From JABFSC01 sp031389045 (lineage in GTDB: Bacteria; Desulfobacterota; Binatia; Bin18), in the NCBI GenBank assembly GCA_031389045.1, contig JANMSE010000096.1:1-14523 (forward strand): 14,523 nucleotides of DNA, read 5' to 3'. The position numbers and the translations under genes were made by a program. The notes below the pieces were generated by a model. It worked only from the letters and a program-made list of their open reading frames with translations, did not search any database and was not told where the DNA came from. Positions 1-8,374 of this stretch are shown here, one piece after another; the stretch's first letter is position 1; the number at the start of each line of letters is the position of its first letter.

Positions 1-1011
1 CATGAACACACGTTTCTGGGTTTCACGGTTGACCCCGTAGAGGTACCCATCCTTACTGCCTATGCTCACCATGGGCTGCCCCTTCTTGTTCCAGTACAGC
101 ATCGGCGCGGCGGCGAGATCGAGATCGAGCCCGTCGTTCGGTGACATCTGATACCACCATTTGAGCGCGCCGGTGCGCGCGTCGAGCACCACCATACTGT
201 CGGTAAACAGGTTCGCCCCCGGTCGATGGCTCGGCACGAAGTCCGGCGCGGGATTGCCAACCGGCACGAACACTTCGCCGCTCGCCATGTCGAGCGTATA
301 GGTGGTCCAACTCCCGCCACCGCCGTAGCGTGCGCTATCGCGGTTCGTCCAGGTCTCGGCCCCGGTCTCCTTGCCACGCGGAATCGTGTAGAAGCGCCAC
401 ACCTCGCGCCCAGTCTCCTGCTCGTAGGCCATGATGCGCCCACGAATCCCCCAATCGCTCCCAGCCGTCCCGGCGATGATCAGCCCCTGCCACGCGGCGG
501 GGACCGAACTCAAGAATTCTCCCACCGCGGGATCCCCGATTTGCTGCTGCCAGAGCGTCTTACCGGTCGCCGCGTCGATGGCGAGCAGTCGGGCATCGGG
601 CGTGCCGCGAAACAGGCGACCATTCGCGTAGGCCACGCCACGATTGACCTGGAACACATCTTCCTGTTCAGGCTTGTAGACATGCCGCCAGCGGACCGTG
701 CAGTTGGTCGCATCGACCGCGAGAGTGTCATGCGCGTTGGTCATATAGAGCGTCCCATCAATCTGCACGAGTCCCGCCTGAAACGTCCCGGAATCATCGA
801 CTTTCAGACGGCAGACTTCCGCCAGCGATACGACATTTTTCGTATTGATCTGATCGAGCGATGAGTACCGTTGACCATTGACCGTCCCGTTGTAGCTCAT
901 CCAGTTCGTATCGGTCGGACCCGCGGCTTTTGCCATGCCCGAGGCCAGCACCATCGCCACGATTATCAATGCGGGTGACATCCCGCGCGGTACTCTCCTC
1001 TGCGACTTCAT
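1..1011 (-). CDS. PQQ-dependent alcohol dehydrogenase (quinoprotein), N-terminal part
   Basis: This is the N-terminal 337 residues of a periplasmic quinoprotein dehydrogenase; the reading frame is still open at the left edge. Such enzymes oxidise alcohols and pass electrons to a cytochrome. Residues 1-30 form a signal peptide (basic start, hydrophobic core 14-25, AKA-A cleavage near 29). The mature part starts with the family pattern NWMSYNG..NGQRYSSLDQIN (36-56) and has propeller-blade W-motifs at 146-154 (IDAATGKTLW) and 277-285 (LDARTGALKW). GNPAP at 252-256 and RPGANL at 263-268 are typical of the alcohol dehydrogenase branch. The usual adjacent Cys-Cys before NRG is absent (DVFQVNRG, 118-125), and the usual calcium-ligand Glu of GAE appears as Asp186 (GSDWGIRG). 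The start ATG has an AAGGGGG ribosome site 4-5 bases upstream. It is probably the last gene of the operon behind the FAD oxidase, 47 bp away. Family call is firm; substrate unknown. Confidence 0.9.
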   Translation of the reverse strand, partial: MKSQRRVPRGMSPALIIVAMVLASGMAKAAGPTDTNWMSYNGTVNGQRYSSLDQINTKNVVSLAEVCRLKVDDSGTFQAGLVQIDGTLYMTNAHDTLAVDATNCTVRWRHVYKPEQEDVFQVNRGVAYANGRLFRGTPDARLLAIDAATGKTLWQQQIGDPAVGEFLSSVPAAWQGLIIAGTAGSDWGIRGRIMAYEQETGREVWRFYTIPRGKETGAETWTNRDSARYGGGGSWTTYTLDMASGEVFVPVGNPAPDFVPSHRPGANLFTDSMVVLDARTGALKWWYQMSPNDGLDLDLAAAPMLYWNKKGQPMVSIGSKDGYLYGVNRETQKRVFM

Positions 1012-1058
1012 CGTATCCCCCTTTTATTCCGAGTTGTTTCCTCTTTTCTCCGCGCGGC

Positions 1059-2414
1059 TCACCAAATCTTCCCCGGATTCAGAATGCCTTTGGGGTCAAA
1101 GAGCTGCTTGATCCCTTTCATCAGTTCGAGCGCGGCACCGTGCTCCTGTTGGACATATTTGCGGCTGCCGAGGCCAATGCCATGCTCACCTGACGCCGTG
1201 CCACCGACCGACAGCACGAACGCGACGATGTCATCTTTCGCCTGCTGCGCCGTGGCCCACCGCGCGGTCTCGTTGGGGTCCTCGCGCAGCAGCGCATGGA
1301 GAATCCCTAGCCCCGCATGCCCAAAGGTGTGCAACACGACCCCGTAGCGCTCGGCGATCGCGTAACTCCGTTCCACCACGTCCGGCAGTCGTGAGACCGG
1401 AAACCCCATGTCGGTGCGAATGGTCTTGGCGCGCGGGTTCAAGGCTTGAATCGCGCGGGTCGTGAAATGCCGAACCTCCCACGGATTGCGTCCATCCGGC
1501 AAGCGGATCAGTGTTCCTTCGTGCTCCTCACACAGAGTTTTGGCGCTGGTGAAAACCTCCGCGACTGATGAGGGTGAACCATGCACTTCAATGAAGAGTG
1601 AAGGATGTTCGTCCAAGCCGAATCCTTGGAACCGATTGAGCGCGGCAATGGAACGACGATCGAGAAATTCGACCGCCGCGAGATCAACCCCGTAGCGCAT
1701 CATGTCCGCGATAGCGGTCACCGCCGCGTGCTCGGTAGGAAAAGTGAAAGCGCCTTGTTGTCGTCCTTGCGGGATCCCAACGAGCGAGAGCGTCAGTTCG
1801 GTCGCGATGGCCAAGGTGCCTTCGGAGCCCACCACTAACCCAAGCACATGATAGCCGGAAGAAGTCTTGCGGCTGCGCGTGCCAAGGTGCAACACTTCCC
1901 CAGTCCCCGTGACCACGGTGGCGGCTTTGACGTGATCGCGCGTCCCGCCGTATTTGACCGAATAAATGCCACTGGCATTGTTGGCGACCATCCCGCCAAT
2001 CGTGGCGACATCGGAGCTGCCACCAGGCGAAGGGGGAAAGAACAGCCCGTATGGTTTGAGCTGTTCATTGAGCTGATTGTAGACGATGCCCGGCTGCACG
2101 GTGACCTGCAAATCATCAGTATGGACTTCAACGATCGCGGTCATCCGTGACAGGTCCAGGACAATCCCCCCACGGACGGGAATGGGATTGCCTTCCAAGC
2201 TCGAGCCCGCGCCGCGCGCGGTGAGCGGAATGTTCCGGTCGTGCGCGTACCGCACGACGCGACTAACCTCGTCGGTCGTCAACGGCCACACCACCACGTC
2301 GGGAGACACGGCGAGGCAAGAGGATTCATCATGTGCCGCCACTTCCAGATCGGCGGCCTTTGTGGACACGCGGTCCGGGGCAAGCTGCGCGGCAAGATCA
2401 TCTGCGAGTGACAT
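1059..2414 (-). CDS. FAD-linked oxidase, GlcD / D-lactate dehydrogenase type
   Basis: The product has 451 residues and belongs to the FAD-dependent 2-hydroxyacid dehydrogenases of the GlcD/LDHD/D2HGDH group, which oxidise D-2-hydroxyacids and reduce a quinone, cytochrome or flavoprotein. The FAD-binding (PP-loop) domain covers about 35-215, with RGAGSSLEG at 67-75, PSPGGSSDVATIGGMVANNASG at 128-149 and GSEGTLA at 196-202. The C-terminal domain carries the metal-site histidines 366 and 373, Glu410-His411 (SGEHGIG, 409-414) and the typical ending FDPKGILNPGKIW. Inside the metal motif the common HxGDGNLH reads HAGLGILH, so an Asp and an Asn are replaced. An in-frame start at 2468 also exists, but the ATG at 2414 lies 11 bases after the preceding stop and fits homologue length. 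Whether the substrate is lactate, glycolate or another hydroxyacid cannot be told. Confidence 0.9.
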   Translation of the reverse strand: MSLADDLAAQLAPDRVSTKAADLEVAAHDESSCLAVSPDVVVWPLTTDEVSRVVRYAHDRNIPLTARGAGSSLEGNPIPVRGGIVLDLSRMTAIVEVHTDDLQVTVQPGIVYNQLNEQLKPYGLFFPPSPGGSSDVATIGGMVANNASGIYSVKYGGTRDHVKAATVVTGTGEVLHLGTRSRKTSSGYHVLGLVVGSEGTLAIATELTLSLVGIPQGRQQGAFTFPTEHAAVTAIADMMRYGVDLAAVEFLDRRSIAALNRFQGFGLDEHPSLFIEVHGSPSSVAEVFTSAKTLCEEHEGTLIRLPDGRNPWEVRHFTTRAIQALNPRAKTIRTDMGFPVSRLPDVVERSYAIAERYGVVLHTFGHAGLGILHALLREDPNETARWATAQQAKDDIVAFVLSVGGTASGEHGIGLGSRKYVQQEHGAALELMKGIKQLFDPKGILNPGKIW

Positions 2415-2425
2415 GCCTCGAAACC

Positions 2426-3289
2426 TCAGTCGTGCACGGAAGGAATAGTCACGAGCGCCGGGGTACACGAAATCTGAGCAGCCGGACCACCAAAAGTCCC
2501 GCGATCAAGCCCTGAGCCGATCGGGCAGTTGGCTGCCACCGGGCAGAGTTCGATGTGATCCGCGGCGTGCACCGTGGCACCAAGAAACTCCGGGGCTGTT
2601 GTCTGCACGGTGATAGTCAGCAGCCTTCCGTCATCCGACAGACATCCGGCACCGGTGGAGGTCCCGACGACCGTTGTCGCTGTCTTCATGATGCCAGACC
2701 AAGGCTTACACCTCCCAGCGAACGGCGGGGTAAAGCCTTTCCCTACAAACGAGGTTCCGCCGCCACCGAATCCTCCGTTCACGGCGACGCAAAAATCTGG
2801 AATGATGCTTTCCTCCCATACCCACCGCACCCCGTCAGCAACGACAAGACTGGGAACCACAACTCCGGTGTCTACTAATCGCACTTCTCCAGTCCGTCCA
2901 GCGGTGAGATAGACACATCCGAGCCGCCGCCAGGCTCCGCCATTAATCTGTTGATTGACGGTAAATGTCGCGCGCAGCGTGGTGCCGTCGAAAATCTGGT
3001 ATTGCGCGGCCGTTGTCCGGGCTGCCCCCGTGGTCCAGCGTGCCTGGATGCACCAGGTGCCAGTCGTGGTAATGACGCGCGGACTAAAGAATCGGGCCGC
3101 ATCCGCGGTTCCCCCACCTGGAGCCGTCGCGAAGTCCGTGCCATAAAAACCCACGCTATTTGTCGCCTGTGTCCACGTTCCGACAAAAGCGGCCGCATTG
3201 TCATCACTATCCAGGACCACCTCTCCGTGAGCGTGGACACTCATGCCAACCAGGACGAGGATGATTGCCAATCTGCTACACCAGTTCAT
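2426..3289 (-). CDS. Secreted protein with golvesin/Xly-type carbohydrate-binding-like domain
   Basis: The product is a 287-residue exported protein. Residues 1-22 are a signal peptide (hydrophobic 8-19, AHG end). Residues about 24-157 resemble the golvesin C-terminal-like (Xly carbohydrate-binding-like) beta-sandwich: VLDSDD at 25-30, GTWTQATNSVGFYG at 37-50, QARWTTGAARTTAAQYQI at 82-99, VNQQINGGAWRRLG at 111-124 and VVADGVRW at 149-156. In other proteins this domain accompanies secreted enzymes and polymer binding. The C-terminal 130 residues are Gly- and Cys-rich (Cys at 167, 194, 216, 249, 255 and 275), suggesting disulfides; I do not recognise that part. The ATG follows a textbook GGAGG at 3295-3299, which decides against a TTG start at 3301. 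It precedes the FAD oxidase by 11 bp and is probably co-transcribed. There are no catalytic residues I can name; a binding or surface role is inference. Confidence 0.8.
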   Translation of the reverse strand: MNWCSRLAIILVLVGMSVHAHGEVVLDSDDNAAAFVGTWTQATNSVGFYGTDFATAPGGGTADAARFFSPRVITTTGTWCIQARWTTGAARTTAAQYQIFDGTTLRATFTVNQQINGGAWRRLGCVYLTAGRTGEVRLVDTGVVVPSLVVADGVRWVWEESIIPDFCVAVNGGFGGGGTSFVGKGFTPPFAGRCKPWSGIMKTATTVVGTSTGAGCLSDDGRLLTITVQTTAPEFLGATVHAADHIELCPVAANCPIGSGLDRGTFGGPAAQISCTPALVTIPSVHD

Positions 3290-3294
3290 AGATA

Positions 3295-3299
3295 CCTCC
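3295..3299 (-). promoter_or_regulatory. Ribosome binding site of the golvesin-domain gene
   Basis: GGAGG on the minus strand lies 5 bases before the ATG at 3289. It shows that the ATG, not the TTG at 3301, is the start. Confidence 0.75.
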
Positions 3300-3318
3300 A
3301 ATTATGAAAATGAAAGGC

Positions 3319-3349
3319 ACTATACACCATTTACAGGGACCTCATACAA
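3319..3349 (-). promoter_or_regulatory. Candidate promoter of the golvesin - FAD oxidase - PQQ dehydrogenase operon
   Basis: On the minus strand TATAGT (3324-3319) matches a sigma-70 -10 box at 5 of 6 positions. A weak TTGTAT (3349-3344) lies 19 bp upstream, slightly too far. The inferred start near 3312 would give a leader of about 22 nt containing GGAGG. No other promoter-like site is visible between this gene and the broken ATPase. Confidence 0.3.
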
Positions 3350-3367
3350 CGGGAGCAGTGGAGGGTG

Positions 3368-3964
3368 TCACCCGTGAAAGCATTTCGACAACGGAGAATC
3401 GACAACGAGGAGGGAGAACAGAACATTACGGACGAGCCCTTCCATCTGCACCTCTTCGCGCACATACAGCGCCGCATAGCTCCGCAGCGTATCTTGGGGA
3501 TCGGGGGCGCCGAGCACGAGAGGCAGCATCCCCACGGTCAAGGCATCGTGTAGGTGAAAATGAGAGCCGAGTTCCGACGCCATATACGGGGCTAACTGCC
3601 GTAAGACCGCTCTGCCCGCGAGCAGGTCCACACCCACCCGTTTGAGCTTCCGCGCGCTGGAGCCAGTGAGCACGAAGCGCAACTGTTTATCGCGTTCGAT
3701 CAAGGCGTGGACGAGGGGGAGCAGAGCAGGCAGTTTTTGCACTTCGTCGATAATGACCGTGCGCTGCTGAGGATGGGCCTCAACAAGTTGGCGGAGCCGT
3801 TCCGGGTGACTGCTGTAGAACCGAAACACTTCCGGGTCCAGAAAATCGAGCCGGAGCGCGGCGGGGTAGGCGTGTTGCGTCCAGACCGATTTCCCCGTGC
3901 CTCGTGGACCAAAGAGGAAATAGCTGTCCTGCAGGGGCTGAAAAAATCGCTCTACCATCTCCAT
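3368..3964 (-). pseudogene. AAA_14 / DUF4143-type ATPase, C-terminally truncated
   Basis: The 198 residues correspond to the N-terminal ATPase half of the widespread AAA_14 family, whose members usually reach about 380-450 residues and carry a C-terminal DUF4143 domain. Walker A is GPRGTGKS (19-26), Walker B is TVIIDEVQKLP (69-79), and the family motif LTGSSARKLKR.G..LLAGRA runs from 99 to 119. Recognisable sequence continues to YVREEVQMEGLVRN (167-180). The expected continuation is then lost and 18 unrelated residues follow before the stop. Only about 80 bp separate the stop from the next gene, so the missing half is not nearby in another frame. The break lies beside the short repeat at 3385-3412. 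The start is uncertain: ATG at 3964 or 3958, neither with a convincing ribosome site. Function of the full family is poorly defined; this copy is probably inactive. Confidence 0.75.
3385..3412. repeat. 14-bp (2 x 7) tandem repeat at the break of the AAA_14 gene
   Basis: TCGACAAC occurs at 3385-3392 and again at 3399-3406, exactly 14 bases apart, with GGAGAA and GAGGAG between units. The block contains AACGGAGAATCG (3390-3401), which recurs at 9124-9135 beside the mazF remnant. The ATPase homology ends about 13 bases from it. Confidence 0.6.
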
Positions 3965-4043
3965 TTTGCGTCTATTTTTGGAGATCGTGATTCGTTTTTG
4001 TGGGGATACCAAGGACCGTGGGGTAGAATGACGGGGGGGGAGC

Positions 4044-4114
4044 GAAGCGGAGACGGGGAGAAGCGGAGAACGAAAACCTTTGCGTCTCCGCTTCCCCGGT
4101 TCTTCCCCGTCTCC
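4044..4114. repeat. GC-rich inverted repeats between the RND pump gene and the ATPase remnant
   Basis: GAAGCGGAGAC at 4044-4054 pairs with GTCTCCGCTTC at 4084-4094, and GGAGACGGGGA at 4049-4059 pairs with TCCCCGTCTCC at 4104-4114, so two competing 11-bp stems are possible. GAAGCGGAGA is also directly repeated at 4060-4069. The region lies just beyond the RND pump stop (4125) and could stop or stabilise that transcript, but no T-run follows, so it is not a standard intrinsic terminator. The rest of 3965-4124 shows nothing else. Confidence 0.55.
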
Positions 4115-4124
4115 CATTCCGCGC

Positions 4125-7100
4125 CTAATCCCCCACCGGCTCCTCGCCAATCGGCGCAACGGGCTGCGCTCCCACCCGCGCTCCCTGCCGCCGGACGAAC
4201 GCCATGAGTCGCGCGAGGAGCACCTCCAGATCATCAAACAACGAATAGGCCACCGGCGTCATCAACAGCGTAATCAAAAGACACATGCTCTGCCCACCAA
4301 TGATGACCACCGCGATCCCCCGGTGACTCTCCGCCGCTGGCCCTTGCCCCAGCAGCACCGGGATCATCCCCGCCACCAGCGCCAACGTCGTCATCAGAAT
4401 CGGGCGGAACCGCTCGCGGTTAGCCGTGAGAATCGCCTCGTCACGCGGTAACCCTTGCGCCCGCAGGTTGATGGTGTGGTCCACCTGCAAGATCGAATTC
4501 TTCTTCACGATGCCAAACAGCAGCAGCACCCCCAGGATGCTGAAAATCGCCAGAAACTGATCCGAAATCCACAACGACAGCAGCGCGAACGGGACCGCCA
4601 GCGGCAGCGATAACATAATCGTGATCGGATGCAGAAAACTCTCGAACTGCGCCGCCAGCACCATGTACATGCCGATGATCGACAACAGGAACGCCAGCTT
4701 GAAACTGTCCATCATCTCGGCGAACATCTTGCCCATGCCCGTGACGCCGGTGGTGTAGCCGGGGACCATGCCCATTTTCTTCACTTCCGCGTCGATGTCC
4801 GCGAGCGCATCCCCCGTGCCGCGACCCTTGGCCAGGTTGGCGGTGATGGTGATCTGCCGTTGCCGCTCTTGGCGGTCAATCTGCACCGGGCCGGTGCCAG
4901 ACACGAAGTTGACGACATTGTCGAGTCGCACTTGCCCCACGGTTTTCGAGGGGATCATCACCCCCTGAATAATTTCCGGGCGGTTGCGCGCCTCCGGAGT
5001 CAACCGCAAGCGGACATCGTATAAATCGTCCCCTTCACGGTAGGTGGTCACTTTGTCGCCCGCCACCATCACCCGCAAGGTGGACGCGATGTCCACCGCT
5101 TCAATCCCCAGGTCCGCCGCCTTGCGCCGGTCAATATGTATCTGTAATTCGGGATTGCCCCCCTCGAAGGTCGAATCGACATCGACCAGACCCGGCAGGT
5201 TGCGCACGCTCGTTTTGAGGGTGTCGGCATACTTTTGCAACGTCGCCAGCTCCGGCCCCCGCAAGTTGTAGGAAATGTCCACGTTCTGCACCCCCCCGCC
5301 ACTGACCGGCAGAATGTTATCGACACTGACGCGCAGGTGTTTGTAGGCTTTGACCTTCTCACGCGCCAACGCCATCACTTGCTGTTGGGTGATGGTGCGG
5401 TGTTCGTATGCCCCTAATTTGACGATGATCGAGGCGCGGGTCACGCTCTCGCCCACCGTGGTGCCGACCAGCGACAGCAGATGCGCCACCCCCGGCAATG
5501 GGCGGACGGCCTCCTCAATTTCACGGGTCACGGTATCCGTTTGGACCAGCGAATAGCCCGGTGGGGTTTTGATGTTGATCTCAAACTCGCCCCGGTCGTC
5601 GGTTGCCATCATGCTGCTGCGGACGTGTTTGCCGATCCACGGAGTCGAGGCCATGATGCCCAGGACGAGACAGACAATGACCCAGCGATGACGGAGCGAC
5701 CAGCGCAGCAGCACCATGTAGCCGCGCTCAATCGCCCCATAGACGCGGGACTCGCGAGACGAATGGCCATGTCCCGCCCGTCGTTTGGGCAGAAAGCGTG
5801 AGCAGAGCATCGGCGTCAGCGTAAAAGCGACCAGCAACGACACCGCGATCGCGAACGCCATCGTGAAACCAAAACTGCTCAACCACATGCCGACCGTGCC
5901 CTTGAGAAACCCCACCGGCACGAAGATCACGATCAGTGAGAGCGTCGTGGCGCTGACCGCCAGTCCCACTTCCGCTGTCGCCGCCCGCGCCGCGTCAAAG
6001 GCGTTCATGCCCTTCTCTTCGATAAAGCGGTAGATATTTTCCAGCACGACGATCGCGTCATCAATAACGATGCCAACCGCTAACGTGAGGCCGAGCAGCG
6101 TAATGCGATTGAGCGAGTACCCGGCGGCGGCCAGCAGCGTGTAGGTGGAAATGATGGCCACCGGAATCGACACCGCCGCGATCAGCGTGGCCCGTAGGTT
6201 CCCCAGAAAGAAGTAGACGATAATGCTGGCGAACAGGGAGCCGAGCCACAAGTGTTTCTGCACTTCGTTGACCGACTCACGAATAAAATCCGATTGGTCG
6301 CGGGTGATCTCGACCGTCACCCCCGCCGGTAACAGTTTACGGACCTCGGTCAAGCGCTCCCGCACCGCATCGACGGTGGAGACCGTGTTCGTTCCCGATT
6401 GTTTGCGGACAATGAGCGACACCGCGTTCTTGCCATCAAAGCGCGAGACCGTCCGGGCTTCGACCACGCCATCCTCCACGCGGCCAATGTCGGCCAGGGT
6501 GATGGGGGTGTCGCCTTTCGAGGCCACGACGATATTCTCGAATTCCCGCACCGACCGGACCCGCCCCAGAGTGCGGATGACCGTCTCCCCCGCGTCTTGC
6601 GTCATGCGCCCGCCGGGGAACTCCACGTTTTGCTGGTCCAACGCCGTCGCCACTGCTCGAATGGACAACCCGTAGGCTTTGAGTCGTTCCGGGTCGATGA
6701 GGATTTGCACCTCACGTTTGCGTCCGCCGATCAGAGCAATCGACCCGACCCCGGAGATGGATTCCAGCGGTTCCTTCACCTTCTTCTCCGCCATTTCCGT
6801 CAGCTCTTTGAGCCCCTGAAAGCCGTACACCGTCAGTGTGAGAATCGGGGTGGCATCGACATCGAACTTTTCCACCACCGGCGGGTCGGCATCGTCCGGC
6901 AGCTTCGCGAGCACCGTGCCGACCTTGTCGCGCACCTCCGCCGCGGCCACGGAGAGATTCTTCTCCAACTTGAACTGCACGATGATTTGCGAGAGCCCCT
7001 CGCGGGTGACCGAACGCAACTCGTCGATACCACTGACGGTGTTAATCACTTCCTCGATGGGCTTGGTGACCTGGGCTTCCATCTCCTCTGGCCCCGCGCC

Positions 7101-7256
7101 CGGCAGGGTGGTGGTCACCGTCACCACCGGCATATCGACCTTGGGAAACAGGTCGAGGGTGAGGCTTTTGTAGGAAAACCAGCCAGCCACCACCAAGCTG
7201 CCAATCAACATACTGGCGAACACCGGGCGGCGGACACACACATCCGCGAGAATCAT
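4125..7256 (-). CDS. RND multidrug efflux pump, HAE1/AcrB-like inner-membrane subunit
   Basis: The 1043-residue product has the usual length of an AcrB/MexB-type proton-driven pump in the inner membrane. It moves drugs or other hydrophobic compounds through the adaptor and an outer-membrane channel. TM1 is at 11-29, followed by the porter-domain start with LPGAGPEEME (51-60) and KPIEEV (65-70). The TM2-TM6 block begins near 336. The proton-relay aspartates are at about 399-400 (GIVIDDAIVVLENI) and the partner lysine at about 919 (GIVKKNSILQVDH), so it should be functional. The second porter repeat and a second six-helix block follow, and the C-terminus is short and cytoplasmic. Its ATG overlaps the adaptor stop by 4 bp (ATGA), implying translational coupling. 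No outer-membrane channel gene accompanies it, so a TolC-like protein must be encoded elsewhere. The substrate cannot be read from sequence. Confidence 0.95.
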   Translation of the reverse strand: MILADVCVRRPVFASMLIGSLVVAGWFSYKSLTLDLFPKVDMPVVTVTTTLPGAGPEEMEAQVTKPIEEVINTVSGIDELRSVTREGLSQIIVQFKLEKNLSVAAAEVRDKVGTVLAKLPDDADPPVVEKFDVDATPILTLTVYGFQGLKELTEMAEKKVKEPLESISGVGSIALIGGRKREVQILIDPERLKAYGLSIRAVATALDQQNVEFPGGRMTQDAGETVIRTLGRVRSVREFENIVVASKGDTPITLADIGRVEDGVVEARTVSRFDGKNAVSLIVRKQSGTNTVSTVDAVRERLTEVRKLLPAGVTVEITRDQSDFIRESVNEVQKHLWLGSLFASIIVYFFLGNLRATLIAAVSIPVAIISTYTLLAAAGYSLNRITLLGLTLAVGIVIDDAIVVLENIYRFIEEKGMNAFDAARAATAEVGLAVSATTLSLIVIFVPVGFLKGTVGMWLSSFGFTMAFAIAVSLLVAFTLTPMLCSRFLPKRRAGHGHSSRESRVYGAIERGYMVLLRWSLRHRWVIVCLVLGIMASTPWIGKHVRSSMMATDDRGEFEINIKTPPGYSLVQTDTVTREIEEAVRPLPGVAHLLSLVGTTVGESVTRASIIVKLGAYEHRTITQQQVMALAREKVKAYKHLRVSVDNILPVSGGGVQNVDISYNLRGPELATLQKYADTLKTSVRNLPGLVDVDSTFEGGNPELQIHIDRRKAADLGIEAVDIASTLRVMVAGDKVTTYREGDDLYDVRLRLTPEARNRPEIIQGVMIPSKTVGQVRLDNVVNFVSGTGPVQIDRQERQRQITITANLAKGRGTGDALADIDAEVKKMGMVPGYTTGVTGMGKMFAEMMDSFKLAFLLSIIGMYMVLAAQFESFLHPITIMLSLPLAVPFALLSLWISDQFLAIFSILGVLLLFGIVKKNSILQVDHTINLRAQGLPRDEAILTANRERFRPILMTTLALVAGMIPVLLGQGPAAESHRGIAVVIIGGQSMCLLITLLMTPVAYSLFDDLEVLLARLMAFVRRQGARVGAQPVAPIGEEPVGD

Positions 7257-8374
7257 TTCGCCTCCACGAGTTGGGGTCGGACTGTCATGCCATCCGCTAG
7301 GCGGTCCAGCGCCGAGATCGCCACCTGTTCGTTCTCGGCGAGGCCTTCGGCGATTTCCACCAGGTCGCCGTCCTCGACTCCAGCTTTCACTTCACGAGAA
7401 GTGATGGTGGTGCCAGTGGCGATGAAGATGCGATCCACTCCGGCGTAGCGATACAGGCCAGAGCGCGGAATCAACAGCGCAGCCTCTTCGCCCATCACGG
7501 CGGTGACATGGGCGAAATAGCCGGGGCGGAGCGTACCCTCGGGATTGGGAATCTCCGCTTCGACCAGCAAGCTGCGCGAGGCATGATCGACCCCGGCGGC
7601 GATGCGCGTGAGGGTGCCGGTAAACGTTTCCCCCGGCAGAGCATCGACCTGTACACGCATCGGCAGCCCCACCTTAGCGAAACGGACATAGCGTTCGGAG
7701 ATGGGGGTGCGCAGCTTGAGCGGATGGACATCGACGAGTTCGAGCAGCTTCGCGCCCTTATCCACGTACTCGCCGGGATTGGTGAAGCGCTGCTGCACGA
7801 AGCCGTTGATGGGCGACACGATGTGGGTATCCTTGAGCCGCTTTTGCATGAGCGCCAGCGCTTTCTCGGCGGAGCGCACCACGGCATCGGCGACCTTATG
7901 GTCCGCTTCGGCGGTATCGCGACGCTGGGGTGGGACCAGCTCTTCGAGAAACAATTGCCGTACGCGCTCATGTTCGCCTTTGGCGCGCGTCTGGTTGGCT
8001 TGGGCCTGCTTGAGGGTGCTGTCGGCGGCGTCCACCTGGAGTTCCAACTCCTCGCGCTCGACTTCGATCAGGAGTTGGCCCACGCGGACCCGATCACCAA
8101 AATCGACCAGCACTTTGTTCACATAGCCAGGCTGCTTGTTGGAAATCTGCACGCTCTCTTTGGCGAACAGAGCGCCTTGTCCTTGCACCGTGCGTTGCAC
8201 CGTGCGGCGGATCGGTGTGGTGACGTGGACCGCGAGTATTTCCGGTGCCGCGGCTTGCGCCTGTTGTTCCGCCGTCTTTGCGGCTTCCGAGGGCGCGGAC
8301 TGACAGCCCGCGAGCGCGAGCAGACTGACAAGAGGAAGAAGTAAAGCTAGAGGAAAGGATCGACAGACATTCAC
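7253..8374 (-). CDS. RND efflux periplasmic adaptor (membrane fusion protein), lipoprotein
   Basis: The 373-residue product is an HlyD/AcrA-type adaptor linking the RND pump to an outer-membrane channel. A lipoprotein signal peptide ends in LALAGC with Cys24 as lipidation site. The biotinyl-lipoyl-like half motifs lie near 75-115 (QISNKQPGYVNKVLVDFGDRV) and 185-215 (VSPINGFVQQRFTNPGEYVDKG). An alpha hairpin at about 115-185 lies between them, with beta-barrel and membrane-proximal domains after it. The start is GTG at 8374, overlapping the tetR stop by 4 bp (GTGA), with AAGGAG (8383-8388) 8 bases upstream. The nearby ATG at 8370 is in another frame. The 3' end overlaps the pump ATG in the same way, so tetR, adaptor and pump form one translationally coupled operon. 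Confidence 0.93.
   Translation of the reverse strand: MNVCRSFPLALLLPLVSLLALAGCQSAPSEAAKTAEQQAQAAAPEILAVHVTTPIRRTVQRTVQGQGALFAKESVQISNKQPGYVNKVLVDFGDRVRVGQLLIEVEREELELQVDAADSTLKQAQANQTRAKGEHERVRQLFLEELVPPQRRDTAEADHKVADAVVRSAEKALALMQKRLKDTHIVSPINGFVQQRFTNPGEYVDKGAKLLELVDVHPLKLRTPISERYVRFAKVGLPMRVQVDALPGETFTGTLTRIAAGVDHASRSLLVEAEIPNPEGTLRPGYFAHVTAVMGEEAALLIPRSGLYRYAGVDRIFIATGTTITSREVKAGVEDGDLVEIAEGLAENEQVAISALDRLADGMTVRPQLVEAK

Noticed and set aside
226..864. Plus-strand open frame of 212 codons at the left edge
   Set aside because: It is antisense to the quinoprotein dehydrogenase, which has a signal peptide and propeller motifs.
2415..2468. Upstream start (ATG 2468) for the FAD oxidase
   Set aside because: It would overlap the golvesin-domain gene by 43 bp and adds residues outside the family; ATG 2414 follows the stop closely.
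3290..4124. Insertion sequence that might have cut the AAA_14 ATPase
   Set aside because: There is no transposase, no terminal inverted repeat pair and no target duplication; only short repeats are present.
6399..7448. Long plus-strand open frame (349 codons) opposite the RND pump and adaptor
   Set aside because: It is antisense to a clearly conserved pump gene in high-GC DNA, has His/Arg/Asp-rich composition and no recognisable domain.
8368..8370. ATG at 8370 as adaptor start
   Set aside because: It is out of frame with the adaptor; the GTG at 8374 is in frame and has AAGGAG at good distance.
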